The notes under the pieces: model-generated | Told to the model about the DNA's origin: nothing | Seen by the model: only the letters and a program-made list of their open reading frames with translations | The model's database searches: none | Translations under genes and position numbers: made by a program | Shown here: in pieces, positions 1 through 7,706 of the stretch | How the letters are laid out: every line of letters starts with the position of its first letter | Position numbering within the stretch: the stretch's first letter is position 1 | Source: a virus | Reading direction: 5' to 3' (one strand) | DNA length: 35,739 bases | Virus record (IMG/VR): IMGVR_UViG_3300044630_003458 | Coordinates: 1 to 35,739 of that record

Positions 1-920
1 CCTGTCGTACCCGAATAACCACTTACACCTGTCGTACCTGATATGCCTGAAGTTCCAGAGAAGCCACTGACACCTGAGCCACTAAATCCACTGATACCTG
101 ATTCTCCTGAGAATCCACTTACACCTGTAGTGCCACTAAAACCACTGACACCTGACGTACCACTTGTACCACTAAAGCCACTGATACCTATTGTACCTGA
201 AGTTCCTGAAAATCCACTTACACCTGAGCCACTGAAGCCTGATATGCCTGAAGTACCGCTAGCACCACTGAAGCCTGAAGTTCCTGACCAACCTGATCTA
301 CCACTTGTACCTGATGTGCCTGAGAAACCACTAGCACCACTCCAACCACTTATACCTGAGCCACTGAAGCCTGATCTTCCTGATACACCTGAAGTACCAC
401 TTATACCGGTTGTACCTGAAGTACCTGAAGTACCACTTGTACCTGAGCCACTAAATCCGCTTACACCTGATGCTCCACTTAAACCTTGTTGTCCTGAAGT
501 ACCACTAGTACCACTCCAACCACTTACACCTGATGCTCCGGTGAATCCTGATCTTCCTGAAGTTCCCGATGTACCTGAAGTTCCCGATGTACCTGAAGTT
601 CCGCTAAATCCACTTATACCAGTTGTACCGCTAAATCCACTTTTACCAGTTGTGCCACTGAAGCCACTTATACCAGTTGTGCCACTGAAGCCACTTATAC
701 CTGAAGTTCCTGATATACCTGAGCCACTAAATCCACTTACACCAGATACACCACTTAAACCTATTTGTCCTGAAGTACCACTAGTACCACTCCAACCACT
801 TATACCGGATCCACTAAAACCTGATATACCTGATACACCTGAAATACCACTAAGACCTGTAGTACCTGACCAACCTGATCTACCACTTGTACCTGATGTT
901 CCTGAGAATCCACTTTCACC
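1..920 (-). repeat. Collagen-like Gly-X-Ser coding repeat
   Basis: About 300 codons of near-continuous Gly-X-Ser/Thr triplets give a 9-nt periodicity at DNA level, with longer near-identical blocks (for example 481-530 against 748-800). On the opposite strand this produces a spurious Pro-rich open frame. Such tracts are prone to length change by recombination or slippage. Confidence 0.85.
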
Positions 921-1316
921 ATTTCCACCACCAGATACAGTTGTCCAACTAAGAACATTAGAACCATTAGTAGTAAGAACTTGACCGTTAGAGCCACCTG
1001 ATATAGTTACATTACCCACTGGACCTAAGTTTGTATTACCGGATACTGTTAAAGAGGTTAATGTACCGACACTGGTAATGTTTGGTTGGGATGCATTAGA
1101 AACTGATCCTGCAGAACCGGCGGTATTCGCCAAGTTTGCTTTTGCGGCATATGCATATCCATTACCAGCTTGAGTAAGAATAGCATTTGCTATGTTTGCA
1201 ATTGTTGCTTTCTTTGTAGTAGGTGTGCCTGACATATCAACTACAGGAGTCAATGAAGATCCTGGAATTGTCGTACCCATTGGACTAAGTGATGTTATTT
1301 TTATTGTATCAGTCAT
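1..1316 (-). CDS. Collagen-like tail-fibre/adhesin protein (partial, runs off left edge)
   Basis: Reading the minus strand from ATG at 1316 gives an open frame to the window edge, so the C-terminus is missing. The first ~130 residues (start MTDTIKITSLSPMGTTIPG) resemble the N-termini of phage fibre-type proteins and include the phrase NGQVLTTNGSNVLSW, typical of repeat-built fibres. From about position 920 down to 1 the frame is a long run of Gly-X-Ser/Thr triplets (for example SGTSGRSGWSGTTGLSG), a collagen-like pattern expected to form a trimeric triple helix. GGAAAC upstream of the ATG can serve as ribosome site. It lies directly downstream of another fibre-like gene. Role inferred: virion surface fibre or host-recognition spike. 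The exact receptor function cannot be told. Confidence 0.85.
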   Translation of the reverse strand, partial: MTDTIKITSLSPMGTTIPGSSLTPVVDMSGTPTTKKATIANIANAILTQAGNGYAYAAKANLANTAGSAGSVSNASQPNITSVGTLTSLTVSGNTNLGPVGNVTISGGSNGQVLTTNGSNVLSWTTVSGGGNGESGFSGTSGTSGRSGWSGTTGLSGISGVSGISGFSGSGISGWSGTSGTSGQIGLSGVSGVSGFSGSGISGTSGISGFSGTTGISGFSGTTGKSGFSGTTGISGFSGTSGTSGTSGTSGTSGRSGFTGASGVSGWSGTSGTSGQQGLSGASGVSGFSGSGTSGTSGTSGTTGISGTSGVSGRSGFSGSGISGWSGASGFSGTSGTSGRSGWSGTSGFSGASGTSGISGFSGSGVSGFSGTSGTIGISGFSGTSGTSGVSGFSGTTGVSGFSGESGISGFSGSGVSGFSGTSGISGTTGVSGYSGTT

Positions 1317-1332
1317 TTTATGTTTCCGTTAA

Positions 1333-2424
1333 TTATGCGAAGACAACGCCGTTGTTCCCTATGCAATACCATTTACCACTACTGTATTGCATTGTGCAAC
1401 TGTCACCAATCGTGTCAAAAGTCATAGTACCGGTTCCACTTGTTTTCCATCCTGCGTTTGTGACAGTTATCACCATGTCTCCACCGTCTACTACCATCGA
1501 AAACGTTTTAACTAATCCATCAGTTCCTGCCGCCAGTGTTGCAGTACTTGCCCCTGATGTTTCAAACAATGTAGCCGTAACTCCTAAATTGGCTGCACTA
1601 CCACTTACTATTTCTTCAACTCCACTTAACAGTAATCTGCCAGTAATTGCTACGTTAGCAGGAATCTCTACACTGATAGTACCAGCATTAACGATAGGAC
1701 TTCCTGTTACAGTCAAACTTGAACTAGTAACGCCTACACTGGTAACAGTACCAGCACCGGTTGCAGTAGAAATAGTAACGTTGCCGTTACTGCCGCTCAG
1801 TGATATGCCCGAACCTGCACTTAGTCTAGTGACACCTGTGTTGAGGATCGTAATATTACCTGAAGTAGTCACTGGACTACCGGTAACTTGAATACCAAAT
1901 CCCGGGGTGACGCCTACGCTTGTTACAGTACCTACACTTGCAGCGTTTGATATACCGATGACTCTGCCGTAACTATCTACTGTTACAGTGGGATAAGTGT
2001 ATGTACCGGATGAAATTCCAGTAGTAGCTAAGTCTATCGTGATTGTGCCCGAACTAACTATAGGAGATCCTGATACGGTTAACCTAGTAGAAGATGCGGC
2101 CGCAACTCCTACACTAGTAACACCCGCTCCACCGCCTCCACCTGTACTAGATATGGTAACATTACCGTTTGCTTGGTTTACTGTTACACCGGTACCTGCT
2201 ATAATACTCAACACACCGGTATTTGTTATACCTATTGTACCCAAGGTACTGTTTGCTGATACACTTATACCTAAATTTCCGGTAAAAGTGTTGTAGGGAC
2301 TGGAATTTCCGAACAGTGTAGCGAAATTTGTCTTTACTTTATTGAAGGCGGTATATAGTGAATCACTACCTATTGACTCATTTTCTACCCCTATATTGAT
2401 GACTTGTTGCCCTGAGATTGCCAT
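1333..2424 (-). CDS. Repeat-containing phage fibre protein (363 aa)
   Basis: The 363-residue protein starts MAISGQQVINIGVENESIG, an N-terminus typical of phage structural proteins that attach to the particle. The centre has imperfect repeats of the type TSVGVT...LTVSGSPIVSSGTITI, each about 40-50 residues and rich in Gly, Ser, Thr and Val, as in beta-rich fibre shafts. The C-terminal ~100 residues differ (ATLFETSGASTATLAAGTDG...), ending in a compact beta domain that may be the tip. ATG at 2424 is preceded by AAGGATC and a late-type GATAAATAC box. It forms a structural pair with the collagen-like gene immediately downstream. Role (fibre) is inferred from repeat style and context. Confidence 0.8.
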   Translation of the reverse strand: MAISGQQVINIGVENESIGSDSLYTAFNKVKTNFATLFGNSSPYNTFTGNLGISVSANSTLGTIGITNTGVLSIIAGTGVTVNQANGNVTISSTGGGGGAGVTSVGVAAASSTRLTVSGSPIVSSGTITIDLATTGISSGTYTYPTVTVDSYGRVIGISNAASVGTVTSVGVTPGFGIQVTGSPVTTSGNITILNTGVTRLSAGSGISLSGSNGNVTISTATGAGTVTSVGVTSSSLTVTGSPIVNAGTISVEIPANVAITGRLLLSGVEEIVSGSAANLGVTATLFETSGASTATLAAGTDGLVKTFSMVVDGGDMVITVTNAGWKTSGTGTMTFDTIGDSCTMQYSSGKWYCIGNNGVVFA

Positions 2425-2441
2425 TTTTGATCCTTATAGTG

Positions 2442-2448
2442 TATTTAT
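2442..2448 (-). promoter_or_regulatory. T4-late-like promoter box ATAAATA for fibre gene
   Basis: Minus-strand TGATAAATACACTATAAGG lies 17 nt before the fibre start codon and overlaps the stop codon of the upstream Fe-S carrier gene. It matches the T4 late consensus TATAAATA at seven of eight bases. Unlike several other boxes in this window it leaves room for a normal ribosome site. Confidence 0.6.
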
Positions 2449-2768
2449 CAAATACCAAAGGAACTGCCGCACCCACAAGTACTTGACGCTTGTGGATTTG
2501 TGATGGCAAAGCGTGATCCATCTAAGTCATCTTTAAAGTCAACTACTGCACCCTGTAAATATTGCAGACTCATACTGTCAACTAGGACACTTGAGGAACC
2601 TGCAGGAATCTCAAAATCATCTTCATTTTGTTCGTCATCAATAGTAAAACCATAGCTAAAGCCCGCGCATCCTCCGCCTTGAACATACATTCTAAGTCTA
2701 GATTTAGAATCTTCCTCTGCTAGTACTTCTTTAATTTTGTCTTGTGCTGATTGTGTTAGTGTTATCAT
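2448..2768 (-). CDS. A-type iron-sulfur carrier (IscA/ErpA/HesB family)
   Basis: The 106-residue protein has the three cysteines that define A-type carriers: Cys34 in GGGCAGFSYGF and Cys98/Cys100 in the C-terminal CGCGSSF. Family members (about 107-115 aa) bind a [2Fe-2S] or [4Fe-4S] cluster at a dimer interface and deliver it to apo-proteins such as ferredoxins, or IspG in the case of ErpA. The protein is full length with all ligands present. It sits between superoxide dismutase and a fibre gene, and the window also encodes a 7Fe ferredoxin. Together these suggest the phage supports Fe-S or redox homeostasis during late infection. Whether it acts like IscA or ErpA cannot be decided from sequence. 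Confidence 0.93.
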   Translation of the reverse strand: MITLTQSAQDKIKEVLAEEDSKSRLRMYVQGGGCAGFSYGFTIDDEQNEDDFEIPAGSSSVLVDSMSLQYLQGAVVDFKDDLDGSRFAITNPQASSTCGCGSSFGI

Positions 2769-2778
2769 AGGTGTTCTT

Positions 2779-3321
2779 TTATAAATTCTTGCCCCATCGT
2801 GTATTGATGTGACTCCAGTTCATGATTTTCCATGTATTCTCTAGATACTGTTTTTTGTCTGCTTGGTAATCTAATGCCCAGGCGTGTTCCCACCAATCAA
2901 CTAACACCAATATATCATCACGGACCTCGTGATTAACTATTGTTCTTATTTCACCGGTGTAGGTAAGGTAGATCCAGCCGCTTCCCTGGATCTTCATTGC
3001 TTCTTCTTTGAATTGTTCTTTAAAGTCTTTCCACCAACCGTACTTACGTTTAATTAGATTAAGTACGGGACCATTTGGTGTGCCACTTTCGTGTGGTTTT
3101 TGAAACTGACTAAAGTATATATCATGCAGGAAATAGCCTGCATAGTTGAAATCGTCATCGCCTTCGTTGTCATTATACTTTTTAGCATAGCCTTTGGCTA
3201 GACTATCATAGTGATAGTTTAAGGTTTCTTTGCTAAGTACAGGCTCTAAGTCTGTATAGGAATAAGGTAACTTGGCTGTTACTAACTTTTTTCTTCTGGA
3301 TTCTGACAAAAACTCAAACAT
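2779..3321 (-). CDS. Fe/Mn-family superoxide dismutase
   Basis: The 180-residue protein aligns along its length with SodB/SodA: LPYSYTDLEPVLSKETLNYH at the N-terminus and GSGWIYLTY...VDWWEHAWALDY at the C-terminus. All four metal ligands are visible: His37, His66, Asp142 and His146. It would convert superoxide to O2 and H2O2. The second-sphere position that is Gln in Mn enzymes (NQD) and Ala in Fe enzymes (NAG) reads NHE (His131) here, so metal preference is unclear. The first ~17 residues are longer than in SodB. The start overlaps the preceding SGNH gene by 40 nt and sits 4 nt after a late-type box, so late expression is likely. Confidence 0.9.
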   Translation of the reverse strand: MFEFLSESRRKKLVTAKLPYSYTDLEPVLSKETLNYHYDSLAKGYAKKYNDNEGDDDFNYAGYFLHDIYFSQFQKPHESGTPNGPVLNLIKRKYGWWKDFKEQFKEEAMKIQGSGWIYLTYTGEIRTIVNHEVRDDILVLVDWWEHAWALDYQADKKQYLENTWKIMNWSHINTRWGKNL

Positions 3322-4055
3322 AGAGTATTTATCAGATAGTCATGTATGGATTCAGCAAATCTTTCGTGTGACTTAATGCCAGGATGCTGTAAATCCCTGC
3401 CTTTATCTGTTGACTTTTCAATCAAAGTAGAATCATCAAACTGAACTAAACTCTTTATACCAAAGTATACTTTAGGAACAGTAATCATATTCTTAACGAT
3501 ATGATTAGCCATGATTTTTTTTGCTTCAAAGTATTCTATAGTTATTCCTAAATCTACAAACTTGTTGTAATCTTCTTCATGGTGCCAAAATCCAAGCGGT
3601 CTTAGTGCAGTATGAGAAGTTCCGGTTAATACTCTAGTAAAATCTGGCCATTGAATGACAACTGCTTTTGGTTTTTTACTGAATACTGAAAACCAAATTA
3701 TCAAATTATGCATGGTTACATCCATGCCAGTTCCACCCAATCCCATATTATAATAATCGCATTTCAATTTACCAGACAAAATCTCTGGAAAAGTATCTTC
3801 TTTGCGCACACCTATGCCTTCAGTGTGGCTACAACCTACGAACAGTATATAATTATCAAAATCTAAATCTTTAATTTCTTTGGACCTATGACCCAAAGAA
3901 TTTCTTTCGTAAGTAAAAGAATTGGTATTATAATACCAATTATAGGGCATATTTTTTTTGTTTTTAACAAAATTTTCTAATGTGTCTGAACCTGCCCATT
4001 TCAATGTTACTGAAGATTCATTATGGCCTATGAATCCATTATCATAAATTTTCAT
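3282..4055 (-). CDS. SGNH/GDSL-like hydrolase
   Basis: The 257-residue protein carries a GDSL/SGNH-type arrangement: block I as [10 protein letters not shown] with candidate nucleophile Ser76, a Gly/Asn block II as [10 protein letters not shown] (about 102-110), and a terminal Asp-x-x-His motif DLQHPG (Asp221, His224). The family hydrolyses esters, including acetyl groups on surface polysaccharides. No signal peptide is visible. It begins with a 4-nt ATGA overlap with the IF-1 stop and ends inside the SOD gene. A role in modifying glycans or acting on the virion is only a guess. The block III Asn is not clear, so catalytic competence is uncertain. Confidence 0.7.
   Translation of the reverse strand: MKIYDNGFIGHNESSVTLKWAGSDTLENFVKNKKNMPYNWYYNTNSFTYERNSLGHRSKEIKDLDFDNYILFVGCSHTEGIGVRKEDTFPEILSGKLKCDYYNMGLGGTGMDVTMHNLIIWFSVFSKKPKAVVIQWPDFTRVLTGTSHTALRPLGFWHHEEDYNKFVDLGITIEYFEAKKIMANHIVKNMITVPKVYFGIKSLVQFDDSTLIEKSTDKGRDLQHPGIKSHERFAESIHDYLINTLCLSFCQNPEEKS
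3326..3332 (-). promoter_or_regulatory. T4-late-like box ATAAATA, 4 nt before the SOD start
   Basis: Minus-strand TGATAAATACTCTATG places the late-type box inside the 3' end of the SGNH gene, with only four bases to the SOD ATG. If transcription starts 5-6 nt after the box as in T4, the mRNA would be leaderless or nearly so. Confidence 0.55.
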
Positions 4056-4267
4056 CGTCTACGAACAATTCGCCCTTTGCTCAGGTCATATGGACTAAAT
4101 TCAACTTCTACTTTGTCACCTAGTAGAATTTTAATATCATGCTTGCGCATTTTTCCTGAGATATAACCTGTTACAGTTTGTCCTGCATCAAGCGTGACCC
4201 TAAATACGGCATTAGGTAATACATCAATTACCCTACCGTCCATCCTAATACCTTCTTCTTTTGCCAT
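4052..4267 (-). CDS. infA: Translation initiation factor IF-1 homologue
   Basis: From ATG at 4267 the product is 71 residues (start [20 protein letters not shown]), the normal IF-1 length. The full S1-like OB fold is recognisable: [20 protein letters not shown], then [20 protein letters not shown] and the C-terminal [13 protein letters not shown]-1 binds the 30S A site with IF-2 and IF-3 and tunes start-codon selection. The frame extends 17 codons further upstream, but the internal ATG matches the family start. It overlaps the SGNH start by ATGA, so the two are translationally coupled. Phage copies are uncommon. It may help the phage bias initiation in its own favour (inference). Confidence 0.93.
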   Translation of the reverse strand: MAKEEGIRMDGRVIDVLPNAVFRVTLDAGQTVTGYISGKMRKHDIKILLGDKVEVEFSPYDLSKGRIVRRR

Positions 4268-4295
4268 TTTTTGCTTTAATTCCCTTATGTAAATA

Positions 4296-4682
4296 TTAAC
4301 CGCGGCGCATAGTTGCAATTTCTACCGCTTGTTCGTCACTAAAAATTGGCACCGCATTACTCTTGTGCATAGTACCGATACCGAGAATTTTATTGCCCGT
4401 GTATACTTTGTGAACGGATGATGTGGATCCACCCGCTGTTACACGGCTGGGTATATGATTTGACGTAGTGCGACCAACAGGTGCCGATAACTTATAGGAT
4501 AGAGGCTCAGCAGCTAATGCTCGCTTGCGTTTCTTTTCTTCTGCCTCAACGCCCCACTTCTTTTGAAGTTCATCCCAAGAGGCGTCAAGCTCTCGGGCTT
4601 TACGGGCCTCTTCTGCATTGCGAAACTTAACTTTACCCTTACGCTTGCCGCCCATAGACAGTGCGGGATGTGCTAGTGACAT
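4296..4682 (-). CDS. Conserved phage hypothetical protein (128 aa)
   Basis: The 128-residue protein is highly charged at the N-terminus ([20 protein letters not shown], then a Lys/Arg-rich helix to about residue 55). The C-terminal half is more conserved-looking: [21 protein letters not shown], then [20 protein letters not shown] and [16 protein letters not shown] recall similar proteins in uncultured phage genomes, but no function is known to me. It has no membrane segment or signal peptide. The start overlaps the end of the GIY-YIG gene by 10 nt, and it lies in the late/structural region, so it may be virion-associated or an assembly factor. Confidence 0.75.
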   Translation of the reverse strand: MSLAHPALSMGGKRKGKVKFRNAEEARKARELDASWDELQKKWGVEAEEKKRKRALAAEPLSYKLSAPVGRTTSNHIPSRVTAGGSTSSVHKVYTGNKILGIGTMHKSNAVPIFSDEQAVEIATMRRG

Positions 4683-5179
4683 TTTTTGAGTCTTCCTTTA
4701 ATAAATCCATCAGGACATAATCTAGACATTAATTCTATCACATTATTGGTATACCAGCAAGTGCCTTTGGTAATAATGTTGCTTTTTCCACTATTCCAAA
4801 CTTTGTAATCTTTAGTCTTACCTTTTAGAGATTTAGAGATTTTTTCTGCATTCCTCATAACTCTAGGATCTTCTTTAGTTAATCCTTTATTCCATGCAAC
4901 TTTATTGTGCGGTTTTCTAGTACCTTCGCCGCCTCCTGATTTGTTTCTCAAGATTCCCGTACCCAAATCTTTTCTTCCATAAAGAGATATGAGTTTAACT
5001 TCCAGTACAAATGCTTCTTTTTCTGATAATTTATGGGCTATTATTTTAACAAAGGATTTATCTTTAGGAGAGTAAACCTCACCTTTGCATTTTGTCCATG
5101 CTCTCTTATTTTTACCCTTACCTATATAATATGGAGTTAAGTCTTCTCTGAGATATGCATATACATAATAATTTTCCAT
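4673..5179 (-). CDS. GIY-YIG homing-type endonuclease with NUMOD-like motif
   Basis: The 168-residue protein from ATG at 5179 (AAAGGT ribosome site) starts MENYYVYAYLREDLTPYYIG, a GIY-YIG catalytic module with the YIG half at residues 18-20. A conserved Glu follows at residue 60 (AFVLEVKLISLYG). Downstream are a GGGEGTRKPHNKVAWNKGL segment and a NUMOD3-like KISKSLKGK at about 113-121, typical of DNA-binding tails in free-standing homing endonucleases. It is wedged between two phage genes and overlaps neither functional domain, as expected of a recent selfish insertion. It probably nicks or cuts related phage DNA that lacks the element. Confidence 0.85.
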   Translation of the reverse strand: MENYYVYAYLREDLTPYYIGKGKNKRAWTKCKGEVYSPKDKSFVKIIAHKLSEKEAFVLEVKLISLYGRKDLGTGILRNKSGGGEGTRKPHNKVAWNKGLTKEDPRVMRNAEKISKSLKGKTKDYKVWNSGKSNIITKGTCWYTNNVIELMSRLCPDGFIKGRLKKCH

Positions 5180-5183
5180 ATTA

Positions 5184-5639
5184 TTACCTTTTAAGAATGC
5201 CCCAGACCTTTTCTTTCTCTTTAATCTCTGCTTCAAGCTCCATATAGGCTTTGCGCAAGCCTCGCAAGTTTTCCCACTTGGCTTCTAGTTCTTCATTTGG
5301 GTGAAGGATTGCTAATCGTTCGTCAATCTTGTCTAACCGATCACTTAGTTTAATACCTTGAACAGTTAGTTCACCGGTGATATCAGCATCACCATTAACT
5401 TGTAATGTTTTGCCTTGCAAGTTTGGATCTGCTGAAATAGTAGTAGTCCATCCTGCACCACCGGTGCCATTTGTTGTATATACTTGGCCGGCTGCACCTA
5501 TGTTACTAAAGGTGTATGTAGGGCTGATACCCCAATCTATATCTATTGCGCTACCAGTTGCGCCTGTAGTAGTAAGATAATCATCTAACTCTATGGTGAT
5601 GGTATCAGTTGACACTGACGATGACATGTTATTGCTCAT
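5184..5639 (-). CDS. Phage structural protein with C-terminal coiled coil
   Basis: The 151-residue protein has an N-terminal beta-rich, Gly/Thr-rich half with fibre-like phrases (GAAGQVYTTNGTGGAGW). The segment NLQGKTLQVNGDADITGELT and LTVQGIKLSDRLDKIDERL leads into a charged coiled coil to the C-terminus (about 95-151). This N-beta/C-coil design is common in small tail or fibre-associated proteins of T4-like environmental phages. ATG at 5639 overlaps the AbrB-like stop by ATGA, so the two are coupled. Role inferred as a fibre or baseplate component. The exact particle location is unknown. Confidence 0.75.
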   Translation of the reverse strand: MSNNMSSSVSTDTITIELDDYLTTTGATGSAIDIDWGISPTYTFSNIGAAGQVYTTNGTGGAGWTTTISADPNLQGKTLQVNGDADITGELTVQGIKLSDRLDKIDERLAILHPNEELEAKWENLRGLRKAYMELEAEIKEKEKVWGILKR

Positions 5640-5821
5640 AGTTTCTTTATGTATATTTTTCCATCTTGCCCAACATCGAACTTAATCTCATCCCCTTCTT
5701 TCCAACCCAATTGTAGTAAGACTTGCGGAGGAATAGGAATTATGAGGTCGCCTGTCTCAGGGTCTTCCTGAGTGATAACTTCATATCGTAAATTAGTTTG
5801 TGCGGGGTTTTTCTTAGGCAT
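5636..5821 (-). CDS. SpoVT/AbrB-type swapped-hairpin small protein
   Basis: The 61-residue protein has the AbrB/MazE-like pattern: a beta strand, then LIIPIPPQVLLQLGWKEGDE, then a terminal IKFDVGQDGKIYIKKL strand pair. Such domains dimerise by swapping hairpins and usually bind DNA as transition-state regulators or antitoxins. No toxin-like partner is adjacent, since the neighbours are a HAD nucleotidase and a structural protein. A transcription-regulator role in late genes is therefore more likely than an antitoxin, but neither is shown. Confidence 0.75.
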   Translation of the reverse strand: MPKKNPAQTNLRYEVITQEDPETGDLIIPIPPQVLLQLGWKEGDEIKFDVGQDGKIYIKKL

Positions 5822-5828
5822 ATGCTAT

Positions 5829-6386
5829 TTACTTGTTTAAATAAGGTGCATAAATCTTTTCTAACTGTGCAATAGTATCTGCTGCCGCAGTTTCAACCTC
5901 AGATTCATCCTCGTGTTTGACGGGGATACCACCTGCATCAGTCCACTTTTGAATGTAGGGGCCAAAGTCATCGACTAGCACATTAGCTACACCGTTACTT
6001 ACTGCATACTTATGCTTTTGGCTAGTAAAGATTGCATCAGCACTAGAGCCTAGATGATGTTGATCTAACCAATCACGCTTTGCTTGTTTGCTATCTTCTG
6101 CGTAGGGACCTCGTAAAGGTGCTGACAATACTGTGTATGGAATATTGTTAGTTTGTGCCCATTTAATAATTTCCATACCACCACGTAGTGGACGTAGATT
6201 ACGAAAGAATGAGTACACTTGTTCGGCTGTACTATTCGCTAGTTGTTCAATCTCATTTTCTTTGTTTTGAATTGATTTCCAATGACTGACGTTATGCTTA
6301 TCAGCCCATGCTCCAAAGAAGTCAGCTTGGACACCATCCATATCCAAATACAGATGGGGCATTTTTTTAAGTTCTTCTATTTTCAT
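5829..6386 (-). CDS. HAD-superfamily 5'-nucleotidase-like phosphatase
   Basis: The 185-residue protein has the four HAD motifs in order: I as LYLDMDGVQADF (Asp15/Asp17), II as TVLSAP (Ser near 94), III Lys in KQAKRDWL, and IV as VLVDDFG. The spacing and small cap resemble the 5'(3')-deoxyribonucleotidase (NT5C) group, which dephosphorylates dNMPs. In a phage this would adjust nucleotide pools or recycle host DNA products. No signal peptide is present, so it is cytoplasmic. Substrate is inferred from family resemblance only. Confidence 0.82.
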   Translation of the reverse strand: MKIEELKKMPHLYLDMDGVQADFFGAWADKHNVSHWKSIQNKENEIEQLANSTAEQVYSFFRNLRPLRGGMEIIKWAQTNNIPYTVLSAPLRGPYAEDSKQAKRDWLDQHHLGSSADAIFTSQKHKYAVSNGVANVLVDDFGPYIQKWTDAGGIPVKHEDESEVETAAADTIAQLEKIYAPYLNK

Positions 6387-6395
6387 TCAATCATT

Positions 6396-7049
6396 TTACT
6401 TGTTTGCCAATGGATTGTCAATAGCTTTTTGGATTTTGTTGTCCACTTCACGCTTCAATACTTCCACTTCCTTTGAAGTTTCACGTTTCAATACTTCCAC
6501 TTCCTTCGAAATTTCACGCTTCAATCCTACAACCTCTCTTGTAATTTCTTGACGAGCATCAGCCATTTCTTTACGGATAGCATTAACTTCTACCCTAGCT
6601 TTATCCAAATCCTCACGAATGTCTTTTCTAGCCTGACGCATTTCTTGTTCAGTTTCTCGTTGGGCATTCTTAACGCCGCGTTCAATTTGTTCCGTGACTG
6701 TTTCATTACGACGGATATCCGTTTTTAAATCATTCTTAATATCACGGGTGTAGTCCGTTGTCTTGGCACTATTTTCCTCTATGACTGCGAGGCGCTTGTC
6801 AAACTCTGACAAATCAGGTGCAATATACTTTTCTATTTTACCCTTCATTGTCTGATAGTCTTTGTAGACTTCAAACGCGCCATATAGTCCACCTAAAGTA
6901 GAACTTACAATAGTAAGTGCTACCATTAATTTTGCCGGAGTAAATTCGTAGCCACCGATACTAATAACAGTATCTTTGCTAGCGTATTTTTTTGTAGCTG
7001 CTGCTAAATCATCAACCTTTGCATTTACATCTTTTATTTCTGTTGTCAT
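6396..7049 (-). CDS. Membrane-anchored coiled-coil protein
   Basis: ATG at 7049 is chosen because AAGGAGA sits just before it, giving 217 residues. After a short charged N-terminus, one hydrophobic segment (about residues 42-62, KLMVALTIVSSTLGGLYGAF) is a likely membrane anchor. The rest is a long charged coiled coil. It ends in tandem 12-residue repeats (KREISKEVEVL, KRETSKEVEVL, KREVDN). No enzyme motif is seen. It is the last gene of a set of three membrane proteins and two exported proteins, which suggests a shared envelope role such as a scaffold reaching from the inner membrane. Confidence 0.75.
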   Translation of the reverse strand: MTTEIKDVNAKVDDLAAATKKYASKDTVISIGGYEFTPAKLMVALTIVSSTLGGLYGAFEVYKDYQTMKGKIEKYIAPDLSEFDKRLAVIEENSAKTTDYTRDIKNDLKTDIRRNETVTEQIERGVKNAQRETEQEMRQARKDIREDLDKARVEVNAIRKEMADARQEITREVVGLKREISKEVEVLKRETSKEVEVLKREVDNKIQKAIDNPLANK

Positions 7050-7059
7050 TTTTTTCTCC

Positions 7060-7554
7060 TTATTTTCCACATTGAGCATACTTGCAATAATGTATTAGCT
7101 CATATAATCCCCATATCACCCCAACCGATACAAAAACAAGAAACGCAACACTAAAAATTATTTCTAGTGTCTCTTGATTCTGTTGTCGTTGCTTTTTTGC
7201 AGCCTCTTTGCCACGTCTAGCCTCATGTGCAGACTCTATGTCCATAGCATTTGCCCGCGCTTTTATCTTGTTCCAAACATCTATTTTGCCGGTCTGCATA
7301 AACAACAATTGTAGTTGCTTTTCAAACTGCTCAGTCTGATGCAATGTCATTTCAATTTCGATTGCAACTGCCATACTGGATTTTTTGCCGCTATTTTTTG
7401 CTTCTACTACTGCCTTAGTAGCTGTACTTTTAGCATCAAAATATTTGCCCAGCACTGGACCCAAAGACGAAACATCATCTACAGTTTTTGATACTTTTTT
7501 AATCAATGCAACCGCAGATTGTATGCCGGCGAGTGCAGTTACGGGATCGATCAT
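7060..7554 (-). CDS. Phage protein with C-terminal transmembrane helix
   Basis: The 164-residue protein starts MIDPVTALAGIQSAVALIKK after an AAAGGAAA ribosome site. The N-terminal ~130 residues are helical and charged, with a Lys/Arg/Gln-rich stretch RRGKEAAKKQRQQNQ. A single strong transmembrane helix follows (about 132-153), then a short Cys-containing tail (YCKYAQCGK). Proteins with this MIDPVTA-type start recur in environmental phages, but their job is unknown to me. Topology would put most of the protein on one side of the inner membrane with the tail on the other. It is adjacent to another membrane protein and the coiled-coil anchor. Confidence 0.75.
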   Translation of the reverse strand: MIDPVTALAGIQSAVALIKKVSKTVDDVSSLGPVLGKYFDAKSTATKAVVEAKNSGKKSSMAVAIEIEMTLHQTEQFEKQLQLLFMQTGKIDVWNKIKARANAMDIESAHEARRGKEAAKKQRQQNQETLEIIFSVAFLVFVSVGVIWGLYELIHYCKYAQCGK

Positions 7555-7564
7555 ATCATTTCCT

Positions 7565-7705
7565 TTAAAATAATGAATTCTTTTTCTTCTTGTCGGATTC
7601 GGTGATCATTGCCCCTACAATTTTATACAGTATATGTGAAAGTATACCAGCGTACACTAACAATATGATTGTTACAATTGTCATTACTATTTCAGTATCT
7701 GTCAT
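7565..7705 (-). CDS. Small single-pass membrane protein (46 aa)
   Basis: ATG at 7705 has AAAGGAAA eight or so bases upstream, giving 46 residues. One hydrophobic helix (about 7-30, VMTIVTIILLVYAGILSHIL) precedes a very basic tail (SDKKKKNSLF), which predicts the tail stays in the cytoplasm. The gene follows the Pro-rich exported protein with only 1 nt between stop and start. The size and shape resemble phage holin-like or regulatory membrane peptides, but no family can be named. Confidence 0.7.
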   Translation of the reverse strand: MTDTEIVMTIVTIILLVYAGILSHILYKIVGAMITESDKKKKNSLF

Positions 7706-7706
7706 A

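Noticed and set aside
1-920. Regularly spaced repeats as a possible CRISPR array
   Set aside because: Period is 9 nt in coding frame with no spacers; it is a protein repeat.
43-984. Plus-strand Pro-rich 313-aa open frame
   Set aside because: It is the complement of the minus-strand Gly-X-Ser repeats; no ribosome site, and the minus frame continues in a full fibre-like protein.
1289-2296. Plus-strand frames opposite the 363-aa fibre gene
   Set aside because: Low-complexity complements of the repeat protein; no start signals.
4268-4318. N-terminal extension of IF-1 (17 extra codons)
   Set aside because: IF-1 proteins start at the internal MAKEEG; the extension overlaps the upstream gene and matches nothing.
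5636-5821. AbrB-like protein as an antitoxin of a toxin-antitoxin pair
   Set aside because: No toxin-like neighbour; the adjacent genes are a HAD phosphatase and a structural protein.
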